Shown here one piece after another: positions 47,526 to 55,403 of a DNA stretch of 64,000 nt. Source of the DNA: an uncultured Ramlibacter sp. (GTDB lineage Bacteria > Pseudomonadota > Gammaproteobacteria > Burkholderiales > Burkholderiaceae_C). Every line of letters starts with the position of its first letter. The first letter of the stretch is position 1. The translations under genes and the position numbers were made by a program. Under the pieces are notes generated by a model. It did no database searches and was not told the origin of the DNA. It saw nothing but the letters and a program-made list of their open reading frames with translations. The stretch is taken from NCBI RefSeq assembly GCF_936925435.1, contig NZ_CAKZHQ010000047.1, positions 1 through 64,000 of the forward strand, in the 5' to 3' direction.

Positions 47526-48428
47526 TCATTGCGGATCCGCGAGCTCGGCGACCAGGCCCTCCAGAAAATGGGTGGTGGCCATGGGCAGGACCCGGCCGAC
47601 GCGGGTGGCCAGCACCAGCTGGCTGCCGGCGAAGGCGCGGTCGCGCAGCGGCAAGGTCAGCAGTTCGCCGCGGCGGGCCTCACGGCGGGTGCCGATCTCG
47701 AACTGGAAACTGATCGCGCCGCTGCGCAGCGTGAACTCCTTGAGCGTCTGCACCGAGCTGGCTTCCAGCGCCACCTGCAGCGTGATCCGCGACTGCGCGC
47801 AGACTGCGTCGATCAGGCGCCGGCTGCCAAAGGAGCTGTCGCCCAGTGCCAGCGGGTAGCCGGCACAGTCGGCCAGGCGCAAGCTCTCCCGCCCCGCCAG
47901 GGGATGGTCGGGGCGCAGCATCGCGCACAGCGTCTGCGGTAGCGCCGTGAGCACCCGCAGCGCGTCGCTGGGCTGGGGGTCGTGGACCATGACCAGCTCC
48001 ACGTCGTCGCGCAGCAGCGCCGCGACCAGCTGGCCCGTCACGCCCGAGAGCACCTGGAACTGCACACCGGGATGGCTCTCCTGGTAGTGGGCGATCGCAT
48101 TGGGTATGAAGTCGGTGGCGACCGACTCGGCGCAGCCCACGCGCACGGTGCCGCGCACCAGCCCGCGCAGCTGCTCGATCTGCGAGCCGGCGGAGCGCAG
48201 GTCGGCGATGCTGCGGCGGACGGCGGCGACCAGCAGTTCGCCGGCGGCAGTGAGCCGCACGCCGCGCGGCAACCGCTCGAACAGCGGCGTGCCGGCCTCT
48301 TCCTCGATCTCCAGGATCTTGCGGTTCAGCGCCGTCGAGGCGACGTGCAGGCGCTCGGCCGCCTTGCGGATGGAGCCGGCGCGGGCGACGGCATCGAGGT
48401 AAACATAGGCGCGCGGCGCATGCAGCAT
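47526..48428 (-). CDS. LysR-family transcriptional regulator
   Basis: This 300-residue regulator has a winged helix at residues about 4–63 (AVARAGSIRKAAERLHVAST, with ALNRKILEIEEEAG) and a two-lobed effector domain (VRGTVRVGCAESVATDFIPN). It lies just upstream of, and in the same direction as, the amidohydrolase operon, instead of divergent as is usual for LysR pairs. It probably senses the substrate or an intermediate of that pathway. Confidence 0.9.
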   Translation of the reverse strand: MLHAPRAYVYLDAVARAGSIRKAAERLHVASTALNRKILEIEEEAGTPLFERLPRGVRLTAAGELLVAAVRRSIADLRSAGSQIEQLRGLVRGTVRVGCAESVATDFIPNAIAHYQESHPGVQFQVLSGVTGQLVAALLRDDVELVMVHDPQPSDALRVLTALPQTLCAMLRPDHPLAGRESLRLADCAGYPLALGDSSFGSRRLIDAVCAQSRITLQVALEASSVQTLKEFTLRSGAISFQFEIGTRREARRGELLTLPLRDRAFAGSQLVLATRVGRVLPMATTHFLEGLVAELADPQ

Positions 48429-48465
48429 GCACCCCTCAGTGCAAGTGGTGTGCCAATGACGTGGT

Positions 48466-48975
48466 TCAACCGAGAGCGGGCTGGTCCGGCAACTCGTTGG
48501 GATTGGTCTGGCCGTCGGCCAGCGGGAAGTGCTGCACCAGCAGGGCCGACACTTCTTCCAGTGCCTGGGTCAGGCCGTCCTCGAAGCGCTGGTCGCGGAA
48601 GGCCGCGCCCATGCGCGCGATGATGCGCTGCCATTCCTGCGGGTCGACCCGGCTGTTCAGGCCGCGGTCGGCAACGATCTCGATCGCATGCTCGGCCAGC
48701 AGCAGGTAGACCAGCACGCCGTTGTTGTGCTCGGTGTCCCAGACGCGCAGCTTGCCGAACATGGCGACGGCGCGCTCGCGTGCGCTGGCGCCACGCCAGA
48801 TGTAGCTGGTGGGCAGGCCGGCCTCGGCGTAAATGCGGATTTCGCCGCTGTGGCGCCGCTCGCTGGCGGCGACACGCTGTTGCAGGCGCTGTAGCAGCTC
48901 TGGCGGCAGCGCCTTGCGGGTGTCGTCGTCGTCCATCCAGCGGTGCTTGAGCAGGCGTTTGATCTTGTCCAGCAT
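48466..48975 (-). CDS. TPM-domain protein (second copy, soluble)
   Basis: This 169-residue protein carries one TPM (TLP18.3/Psb32/MOLO-1) domain: HSGEIRIYAEAGLPTSYIWR, WDTEHNNGVLVYLLLAEHAI and IVADRGLNSRVDPQEWQRII. No signal peptide or membrane helix is visible. The ATG at 48975 shares one base with the stop of the upstream TPM gene. Function is unknown; the lemA–ygcG–TPM order is common in proteobacteria. Confidence 0.85.
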   Translation of the reverse strand: MLDKIKRLLKHRWMDDDDTRKALPPELLQRLQQRVAASERRHSGEIRIYAEAGLPTSYIWRGASARERAVAMFGKLRVWDTEHNNGVLVYLLLAEHAIEIVADRGLNSRVDPQEWQRIIARMGAAFRDQRFEDGLTQALEEVSALLVQHFPLADGQTNPNELPDQPALG

Positions 48976-49895
48976 CACCAGTCTCCCGAGGCGCCGCCGC
49001 CGCCAAAGTCACCGCCGCCGCCGGAGCTGAAGCCGCCGCCACCACCGCCGCCGCTGCTCCAACCGCCACCACCACCGAAACCTCCGCCGCCAAAGCCGCC
49101 ACCCCCCCCACCCCAAGCACCGCGGCGGGTCGGCACCAGGCCTGACAACAGAGAGAAGATGGCGGCAATCACTGCGGCGGCGCCGGCGATCAACACGCTG
49201 GAGGTCGCCACAAAAGCCAGGGCGCCGACGCCGCCGCCGGTCAGCAAGGTGCCGAGCTTGCGGCCGAACAATCGCCGGCCCAGCGCGCCGGCAATGGGCA
49301 CAGCAAAGAACAGGAAGACTGCCAGGTCGACGAACTGGAAGCCGGCATCGCGGCCGTCGGTGCCGCGCTCCTCCTGCTGTGGCGGCGCCGGCAGGGCCTC
49401 GCCATTGATGCGCGCGATCAGCTGGTCGGCCGCGCCATGCAGGCCGGCGGCATAGTCGCCCTTGCGGAAATTCGGCGTGATGGCCTCGTCGATCACCTGC
49501 CGGGCCGCCAGGTCGGGCACTGCACCCTCCAGCGTCTTGGCGACCTCGATGCGCACTTTGCGGTCGTCTTTGGCCACCACCAGCAGCAGGCCGTCGCCCA
49601 CGCCCTTGCGGCCGATCTTCCAGGCGTTGGCTACGCGGTTGGCGTAGCTGGCGATGTCTTCGGGCTGGGTGGTGGCGACGATCAGGAAGGCGATCTGCGT
49701 GCCCTTGGCCGCCTCAAAGGCCGTGAGCTTGTCTTCCAGGCCCTTGCGCTGGATGTCATCGAGCGTGCCAGTCTGGTCGGTGACGTGGGCCGCCAGCGGC
49801 GGCACAGGCTGCAGGCCTTGCGCGGATGCGAAGGAACACCAGAGCGCTACCAAAAAGATAGCTGCCCGGGTCCACTGCAAGCGGGATGGCGCCAC
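48975..49895 (-). CDS. Secreted/membrane TPM-domain protein with glycine-rich tail (YgcG-like)
   Basis: This 306-residue protein has a signal peptide (to about residue 25, SFASAQG) and a TPM domain (residues about 30–170; VTDQTGTLDDIQRKGLEDKL, VGDGLLLVVAKDDRKVRIEV). One or two membrane helices lie near 190–245, followed by a tail of about 45 residues, mostly glycine. The start is GTG at 49895; this codon and the first 17 residues lie within repeat copy R5. LemA precedes it. The role is not established. Confidence 0.85.
   Translation of the reverse strand: MAPSRLQWTRAAIFLVALWCSFASAQGLQPVPPLAAHVTDQTGTLDDIQRKGLEDKLTAFEAAKGTQIAFLIVATTQPEDIASYANRVANAWKIGRKGVGDGLLLVVAKDDRKVRIEVAKTLEGAVPDLAARQVIDEAITPNFRKGDYAAGLHGAADQLIARINGEALPAPPQQEERGTDGRDAGFQFVDLAVFLFFAVPIAGALGRRLFGRKLGTLLTGGGVGALAFVATSSVLIAGAAAVIAAIFSLLSGLVPTRRGAWGGGGGGFGGGGFGGGGGWSSGGGGGGGFSSGGGGDFGGGGASGDW
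48984..49128 (-). repeat. Glycine-codon low-complexity tract
   Basis: This is the C-terminal coding part of the TPM protein, built of repeated GGC/GGT/GGA codons with interspersed Phe, Ser and Trp. It appears on the plus strand as CCGCC/ACCGCC units. Such tracts can vary in length by slippage. Confidence 0.7.
49846..49893 (+). repeat. Dispersed 48-base repeat, copy R5 (over the start of the TPM gene)
   Basis: The copy begins GCTACCAAAAAGATAGCTGC and ends GGCGCC, exactly 48 bases. The first half matches R1 and R2 motifs, and GATAGCTGC is identical to R1. On the minus strand it supplies nearly all of the first 17 codons of the TPM protein, including part of the GTG start and much of the signal peptide. 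Confidence 0.5.
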
Positions 49896-49922
49896 TTTTC
49901 TTTCTGGTTGTGGCGCGGGAAC

Positions 49923-50513
49923 TTACTTTTTCACGCCGAAATCGACCTGGGGCGGCGTCGAGATCTGCGCTTCGTTCTGCACCGTGAACACGGGCTTGGG
50001 CTGGTAGCTGAAGACCATGGCGGTCAGGTTGCTGGGGAAGCTGCGCGCCAGCACGTTGTACTCCTGCACCGTCTGGATGTAGCGGTTGCGCGCCACGGTG
50101 ATGCGGTTCTCCGTGCCTTCGAGCTGCACCCGCAGGTCGCGAAAGCCCTGGTTGGCCTTGAGGTCGGGGTAGCGTTCCACCGTCACCATCAGGCGGCTGA
50201 GCGCACCCGACAGCTCGCCCTGGGCCTGCTGGAATTTCTGGAAGGCTTCGGGGTTGTTCAGCGTCTCGGGCGTGACCTGCATGGAGGTGGCCTTGGCGCG
50301 TGCCTCCACGACCTTGGTCAGCGTCTCCTGCTCGAAGTTGGCTTCGCCCTTGACGGTGTTGACGATGTTGGGGATCAGGTCGGCGCGCCGCTGGTACTGG
50401 TTGAGCACCTCGCTCCAGGCCGACTTGGTGGCCTCGTCCAGGCGCTGGAAGTCGTTGTAGCCGCAGCCGCTCAGGGCCAGGGCGGACAGCATGATCAGGA
50501 TCCAACGGCGCAT
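49923..50513 (-). CDS. lemA: LemA-family lipoprotein
   Basis: This 196-residue LemA protein has an N-terminal signal with lipobox LALSGC (Cys17) and a four-helix LemA domain: ATKSAWSEVLNQYQRRADLI, PNIVNTVKGEANFEQ and ARNRYIQTVQEYNVLARSFP. LemA proteins are of unknown biochemical function and often neighbour TPM proteins. GGAAG lies eight bases before the ATG. It is divergent from the gene at 50558 with 44 bases between starts. Confidence 0.9.
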   Translation of the reverse strand: MRRWILIMLSALALSGCGYNDFQRLDEATKSAWSEVLNQYQRRADLIPNIVNTVKGEANFEQETLTKVVEARAKATSMQVTPETLNNPEAFQKFQQAQGELSGALSRLMVTVERYPDLKANQGFRDLRVQLEGTENRITVARNRYIQTVQEYNVLARSFPSNLTAMVFSYQPKPVFTVQNEAQISTPPQVDFGVKK

Positions 50514-50557
50514 CGCTTCTTCCTTTCGTGGAGAGAGGCAACGGTAGCATAGATGGC

Positions 50558-51304
50558 ATGCGCCATGAGCCGATTCAAGTCCTGCAAGCCGCCTCCCGTG
50601 GGGTGCCCGCGCCGGTCGCGCGGCCGGACCTGCTGATCGCCGGCGCCAGCGGCGTGCTGGGCAACGAGGTGCTGCGACGGCTGCTCGGTTCACAGCGCTT
50701 TGGCACGCTCCAGGTCACGGTGCGCGAGCCCATGCAGGCAGGCCTGCGCGGCGTCCACGCGCTGCTGGTGGAGGGTGACGCGCCGGCCGCCTGGCCCGCC
50801 GTCGCCGCCCAGGTCGGCGTGATCCTGTTCGAGCCGCCGCGCCTGTTCCACGACCGCGAGCGCGCCCTGTGGACGCCGCTGCCGCAGCAACTGGGGGCCA
50901 CCGCCGCCTGGATGCGGCGCAGCGGCGTCGTCACGCTGGCGGTGGTGTTGCCGCACGCGCAGGGCCGTCTTCCAGAGGCGCTCAAGCGCGGCCTGGCCGG
51001 GCTGGACGAGCAGGCGGTGGCGGCCCTGGGTTTTGAACGCCTGCTGATCATCCGCTCGGCCAGCAAGCCCAGCGCCGCACCTGCAGCGCACGCGCTGCCG
51101 CGGCTGGCGCAATGGATGCTCTCGGTGCTGAGCTTCATGGTGCCCAGCAGCGAGCAGCCGGTGCGCGCCGCCAAGGTGGCCGAGCTGGTGGGCGTGGCCC
51201 TGGAGCTGGCGCCGCCAGGCATCCACGTCGGCGCGCCCGAGCTGGTCTGGCGCGCCGCGCAGGGCAGCGCGCGCGACGTGGCGGCCCAGTGGCTGGCGCG
51301 CTGA
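50558..51304 (+). CDS. NAD(P)-binding Rossmann-like protein of unknown function
   Basis: This 248-residue protein shows a dinucleotide-binding opening (PDLLIAGASGVLGNEVLRRL, residues about 23–42) but then little resemblance to a named reductase. The region ATAAWMRRSGVVTLAVVLPH and a C-terminal helix (VAELVGVALELA) are similar to NAD(P)H-binding NmrA-like proteins. No catalytic Tyr-x-x-x-Lys is obvious. It ends 16 bases before the SnoaL-like gene. Confidence 0.65.
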   Translation: MRHEPIQVLQAASRGVPAPVARPDLLIAGASGVLGNEVLRRLLGSQRFGTLQVTVREPMQAGLRGVHALLVEGDAPAAWPAVAAQVGVILFEPPRLFHDRERALWTPLPQQLGATAAWMRRSGVVTLAVVLPHAQGRLPEALKRGLAGLDEQAVAALGFERLLIIRSASKPSAAPAAHALPRLAQWMLSVLSFMVPSSEQPVRAAKVAELVGVALELAPPGIHVGAPELVWRAAQGSARDVAAQWLAR

Positions 51305-51320
51305 ATAGAATCGAGCCTCC

Positions 51321-51770
51321 ATGCGCAAGTCCAAGCTCCAAGCCGCCCACCTCACCGGCAGCGCCGACGACGTCGAGGCGGCTTTCTACGAGGCGCTGCA
51401 GACCGCCGACCTCGACAAGCTGATGGCCTGCTGGGCGGACGAGGACGACATCGTCTGCATCCACCCCGGTGGGCCGCGCGTGCTGGGCGCCATGGCCATA
51501 CGCGCCACCTTCGAGGCCATGTTTGCCAACGGCACGATCAAGGCCTGGCCGGAGCGGGTGCGCAAGATCGAGGCGCTGGGCAGCGCCGTGCACAACCTGC
51601 TCGAGCGGGTCGAGGTGGCCACGCCCGAGGGCGCGCGCCACGCCTGGGTGATCGCCACCAATGTCTATCAGAAGACCGCGCAGGGCTGGCGCATGGTGGC
51701 CCACCACGCCAGCCCGGGCACGCCCGGCGACATCCAGGAAGTGTCGGACTCGCCCACGGTGCTGCATTGA
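51321..51770 (+). CDS. SnoaL/NTF2-like protein
   Basis: This 149-residue cone-shaped NTF2-like protein contains VEAAFYEALQTADLDKLMAC, then WADEDDIVCIHPGGPRVLGA and late WRMVAHHASPGTP, the pattern of the SnoaL_3/DUF4440 group (ketosteroid isomerase-like fold). Such proteins can be small-molecule isomerases or hydrolases; the function here is not known. Its stop overlaps the start of the next gene (TGATG). Confidence 0.85.
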   Translation: MRKSKLQAAHLTGSADDVEAAFYEALQTADLDKLMACWADEDDIVCIHPGGPRVLGAMAIRATFEAMFANGTIKAWPERVRKIEALGSAVHNLLERVEVATPEGARHAWVIATNVYQKTAQGWRMVAHHASPGTPGDIQEVSDSPTVLH

Positions 51771-52750
51771 TGGCGATGTGGGACTACGCGGCGCCCGCAT
51801 GGTTGCCGGGCGGCAACCTGCAGACCATCTGGCCGGCCCTGTTCGCGCGCCGTGTGGCCGGAGCGCCCATCGCCTACAGGCGTGAGCGCTGGGACACCCC
51901 CGACGGCGATTTCATCGACCTCGACTGGTTAGACAACGCAGCTGATGCGGGCCAGCCGTTGCTGGTCCTGTTCCACGGCCTGGAGGGCTCGTCGCGCAGC
52001 CACTACGCCGAGGCCTTCGCCGACTTTGCCCGCGCGCGCGGCATGGCCTATGTCGTGCCGCACTTTCGCGGCTGCAGCGGCGAGCTCAATCACGGCCCGC
52101 GCGCCTACCACTCGGGGGACCACGAGGAGATCGGCTGGATCCTGGCGCGCCTGCGCCTGCGCCATGGCGGGCCCTTGCTGGCCGTGGGCGTATCGCTGGG
52201 TGGCAATGCCTTGCTGCGCTGGGCCGCGGAGGCGGGCGAGCTGGCGGTCCGCAGCGCTGATGCCGTGGCGGCCGTCTGCTCGCCGCTGGACCTGGCGGCC
52301 GGCGGCCAGGCCATAGGTCGCGGCTTCAACCGCCTGGTCTACACCACCATGTTCCTGCGCAGCATGAAGCCCAAGGCTCTGGCCAAGCTGGCCCAGCATC
52401 CGGGCCTGTTCGACGGCGACGCGCTGCAAGGCGCGCGCGATCTCTACGCTTTCGACCACATCTTTACCGCGCCCCTGCACGGCTTTGCCAGCGCCGACGA
52501 CTACTACGCGCGGGCCTCGGCCAAGCCGCACCTGCACCGCATCCGCATTCCGGCGCTGGCGCTCAATGCGCGCAACGACCCCTTCGTGCCGGCGGCCAGC
52601 CTGCCGGCGCGCGGCGCTGTGGGGCAGCATGTGACGCTGTGGCAGCCGGGCCAGGGCGGCCACGTGGGCTTTCCCCATGGCGCAGTGCCGGGCCAGGTCA
52701 AGCAGATGCCGCAGGCCGTCGGCCGCTGGCTGCTGGACGCCGCCGCCTGA
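51770..52750 (+). CDS. YheT-family alpha/beta hydrolase
   Basis: This 326-residue hydrolase starts MAMWDYAAPAWLPGGNLQTI, the usual YheT opening. It has the oxyanion segment LLVLFHGLEGSSRSHYAEAF, nucleophile Ser in GVSLGGNALL and late acid and His in LNARNDPFVP and GGHVGFPHG. YheT-like proteins are esterases/acylglycerol lipases of broad or unknown substrate. It is convergent with mrdA (15-base gap). Confidence 0.9.
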   Translation: MAMWDYAAPAWLPGGNLQTIWPALFARRVAGAPIAYRRERWDTPDGDFIDLDWLDNAADAGQPLLVLFHGLEGSSRSHYAEAFADFARARGMAYVVPHFRGCSGELNHGPRAYHSGDHEEIGWILARLRLRHGGPLLAVGVSLGGNALLRWAAEAGELAVRSADAVAAVCSPLDLAAGGQAIGRGFNRLVYTTMFLRSMKPKALAKLAQHPGLFDGDALQGARDLYAFDHIFTAPLHGFASADDYYARASAKPHLHRIRIPALALNARNDPFVPAASLPARGAVGQHVTLWQPGQGGHVGFPHGAVPGQVKQMPQAVGRWLLDAAA

Positions 52751-52765
52751 ACCGGCGCGCCGCGC

Positions 52766-54817
52766 TCAGCGTGCGGTCAGGGCGCTGACGGGCGCTGCGG
52801 AAGCGGCTGTCAGCGCTGCCGAGGCGGCAGCGGCGGGCGCCGAGGTCGCGCCGGCGGGCACAGAAGCCCCGGGCGGCCAGGCCACCTGGGTCGCGTCGCG
52901 CGGCTTGCCGATGGGAGCGGCAGCCAGGCCCTTGCGCACCGCCGCCATGTCCTCTTCGCTGGGGTACAGGCCCTGCAGCCAGTAGTCGAACACGCGGCGC
53001 GTGATCGGCGCGGCCGAGGCGGCGCCGAAGCCGGCGTTCTCGACGATGGCGGCGATCGCGATCTTCGGGTCATCGGCCGGCGCGAAGGCGATGTACAGGG
53101 CGTGGTCGCGCTGGTGCTCTTCGAGCTTGCTGGCCTGGTACTTTTCTTTTTGCCCGATGGTCACAGCCTGCGCGGTGCCGGTCTTGCCGCCCGACAGGTA
53201 GGGCGCGCCGGCGAACACCCGCGCCGAGGTGCCGCCCTGGGTGACGCCGACCATGGCCTTGCGCACCACGGCCACGTTCTCCGGCGAAAAGCGCAGGTCC
53301 TGCGCCGGCGCGGGCGCAACCGGGACGCGCGCGCGAGAGACGGCATCCTGCGTGGCGATCACCAGCTGGGGCTTGTGCTTGATGCCGTTGTTGGCCAGGA
53401 TGGCCGTGGCCTGGGCCAGCTGCAGCATGGTGAAGCTGTTGTAGCCCTGGCCGATGCCCAGCGAAATGGTTTCACCGGCATACCACTTCTTCTGCTCGGG
53501 CCGCTTGTAGTAGTTGCGCTTCCACTCCTGGCTGGGCAGCACGCCGCGCACCTCGCCGAAGACGTCAATGCCGGTGATCTGGCCGAAACCCAGCGGTTTC
53601 ATGAAGTCGTGCATGGCGTCCACGCCCAGGTCGTTGGCCAGCGAGTAGTAGTACACGTTGCTGGACTTGACGATGCTCGCGTGCATGTCCACCGGCCCCA
53701 GGCCGGTGTCGCCGTGGCTGCGAAAGACGTGGCCGCCGAAGCTCCAGGAGCCGTTGTCCTGCGTGATCTGGCTGGGGCTGCGCTTGCCCGTCTGCAGCGC
53801 GGCCATCGCCATGAAGGGCTTGTAGGTCGAGCCGGGCGGGTAGGTGCCGCGCAGGGCCCGGTTGAGCAGTGGTTTTTCGATCGATTCGTTGAGCATCTGC
53901 CAGCTCTCGGTGTCGATGCCGTCGACGAAGAGGTTGGGATCGAATGTGGGCTTGCTGACAAAGGCCAGCACCTCGCCGGTCTTGGGGTCGATGGCGACCA
54001 GCGCCCCGCGGCGATCACCGTACATGTCCTCCACCAGCTTTTGCAGCTTGATGTCGATCGACAGCATCACGGTGTTGCCCGGCGTGGCGGGATTGCTGGC
54101 GAGCTTGCGCACAGCGCGGCCGCCGGCCGAGGTCTCGACCTGCTCGACCCCGGTGACGCCGTGCAACTGCTTTTCGAAGCTCTGCTCGACGCCCAGCTTG
54201 CCGATGTACTCGGTGCCGCGGTAGTTGCCCTGGTCTTCCTCGTCCCAGTCCTCCATCTGCTTTTTCTCGGACTGGTTGATGCGGCCGATGTAGCCGATCA
54301 CGTGGCTGGCCAGCTCGCCCCAAGGGTAGCTGCGAAACAGGCGGGCCTTGATGTCCACGCCGGGAAAGCGGAAGCGTTGGGCGGCAAAGCGCGCCACCTC
54401 TTCGTCGCTCAGCCGGGTGCGGATGGGCAGCGACTCGAAGCTCTTGGACTCCTCCAGCAGTTTCTTGAAGCGGCGGCGGTCGCGCGGCTGGATGTCCACC
54501 ACCTGGGCCAGCTGGTCGATGGTGGCCTCCAGCCCCAGGGACAGCCGCGACGGCGTGATCTCCAGGGTGTAGGCCGAGTAGTTGCTGGCCAGCACGATGC
54601 CGTTGCGGTCCAGGATGAGTCCGCGGTTGGGCACGATGGGCACGATGGCCGTGCGGTTGGCCTCGGCCTGCTCGTCCAGGTCGGTGTGGCGCCAGACCTG
54701 CAGGTAGACCAGGCGCGCCGCGAGCAGCAGGAAGCACACCAGCACCGCCATGCTGGCCACCAGCACCCGTGCGCGAAAGCGTGACAGGTCGGCTTCGACG
54801 TTCCTGAGTTCTGTCAT
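52766..54817 (-). CDS. mrdA: Penicillin-binding protein 2 (peptidoglycan D,D-transpeptidase)
   Basis: This 683-residue cell-elongation transpeptidase has one N-terminal membrane anchor (residues about 16–40) and a non-catalytic PBP dimerisation domain (VPNRGLILDRNG). The transpeptidase domain has Ser330 in GSTYKPF, SSN at 385–387 and KTG at 545–547. The last 40 or so residues are alanine-rich and poorly conserved. It follows mreD but is not followed by rodA, which must lie elsewhere. Confidence 0.95.
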   Translation of the reverse strand: MTELRNVEADLSRFRARVLVASMAVLVCFLLLAARLVYLQVWRHTDLDEQAEANRTAIVPIVPNRGLILDRNGIVLASNYSAYTLEITPSRLSLGLEATIDQLAQVVDIQPRDRRRFKKLLEESKSFESLPIRTRLSDEEVARFAAQRFRFPGVDIKARLFRSYPWGELASHVIGYIGRINQSEKKQMEDWDEEDQGNYRGTEYIGKLGVEQSFEKQLHGVTGVEQVETSAGGRAVRKLASNPATPGNTVMLSIDIKLQKLVEDMYGDRRGALVAIDPKTGEVLAFVSKPTFDPNLFVDGIDTESWQMLNESIEKPLLNRALRGTYPPGSTYKPFMAMAALQTGKRSPSQITQDNGSWSFGGHVFRSHGDTGLGPVDMHASIVKSSNVYYYSLANDLGVDAMHDFMKPLGFGQITGIDVFGEVRGVLPSQEWKRNYYKRPEQKKWYAGETISLGIGQGYNSFTMLQLAQATAILANNGIKHKPQLVIATQDAVSRARVPVAPAPAQDLRFSPENVAVVRKAMVGVTQGGTSARVFAGAPYLSGGKTGTAQAVTIGQKEKYQASKLEEHQRDHALYIAFAPADDPKIAIAAIVENAGFGAASAAPITRRVFDYWLQGLYPSEEDMAAVRKGLAAAPIGKPRDATQVAWPPGASVPAGATSAPAAAASAALTAASAAPVSALTAR

Positions 54818-54833
54818 CGCTTCTGGTCAGTTG

Positions 54834-54876
54834 GGGACAGAGCAAATCGGCGCAAGCGCCGATCTTGGTCTGTCCC
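54834..54876. repeat. Nested palindrome between mrdA and mreD
   Basis: GGGACAGA at 54834–54841 pairs with TCTGTCCC at 54869–54876. Within it ATCGGCG at 54846–54852 pairs with CGCCGAT at 54857–54863 around a CAAG loop. No T-run follows. The same GGGACAG/CTGTCCC arms around a CGCAAGC-like centre occur after atpC at 30584. It looks like a REP-type element inside the mre operon. Confidence 0.6.
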
Positions 54877-54884
54877 GCAAAGTT

Positions 54885-55403
54885 TCATATGGGCCGGTTC
54901 TCGTCCGGATCGGGCGCGCGGCGCTGCGGCACCAGCAGCAGCACGCTGACCAGCGGCCACAGCAGGGCCTCGATTGCCGGCGCTGCCAGTGCGCCCAGGC
55001 CGGGAAAGACGCCGCCGGCCAGCATGCGGATCGCCAGCTCGATGGCATGGGCTGCAAAGAACAGAGGCACGACCTGCACCGCCTGCGAGGGCACTGAAAA
55101 CCACAGCAGGCGGCGGTGGATGGTGATGGCGAAGAAGCTCAGCGCCGTGTAGGCCAGGGCATGCTGGCCCAGCAGGGCGGTCTGGTGCACGTCCATGCAC
55201 AGGCCGAAGATGAAGGCCGCGCCGATGCCCACGCGCAGCGGCTGGTGCACGCTCCAGAACACCAGTACCAGGGCCAGGATGTCCGGCATCCAGGGCGTGC
55301 GGCCCAGCGGCAGCATGTTCACCAGCAGGGCCAGCAGCAGGCTGCCCCAGATGAAGACCGGGTTGGCTGGCAGCAGCAGCTGCTGACCCTGGCGCATGAT
55401 CAT
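54885..55403 (-). CDS. mreD: Rod shape-determining protein MreD
   Basis: This 172-residue inner-membrane protein has five to six helices and is part of the elongasome. PDILALVLVFWSVHQPLRVG and FIFGLCMDVHQTALLGQHAL (the conserved G-x-x-x-D near 75) are typical of MreD. Start at the ATG at 55403, overlapping the mreC stop by four bases; an ATG at 55397 is the other option. Confidence 0.92.
   Translation of the reverse strand: MIMRQGQQLLLPANPVFIWGSLLLALLVNMLPLGRTPWMPDILALVLVFWSVHQPLRVGIGAAFIFGLCMDVHQTALLGQHALAYTALSFFAITIHRRLLWFSVPSQAVQVVPLFFAAHAIELAIRMLAGGVFPGLGALAAPAIEALLWPLVSVLLLVPQRRAPDPDENRPI

Noticed and set aside
48984..49128. CRISPR-like or tandem DNA array
   Set aside because: The periodic CCGCC units are glycine codons of the TPM protein tail, with no spacers or fixed repeat length.
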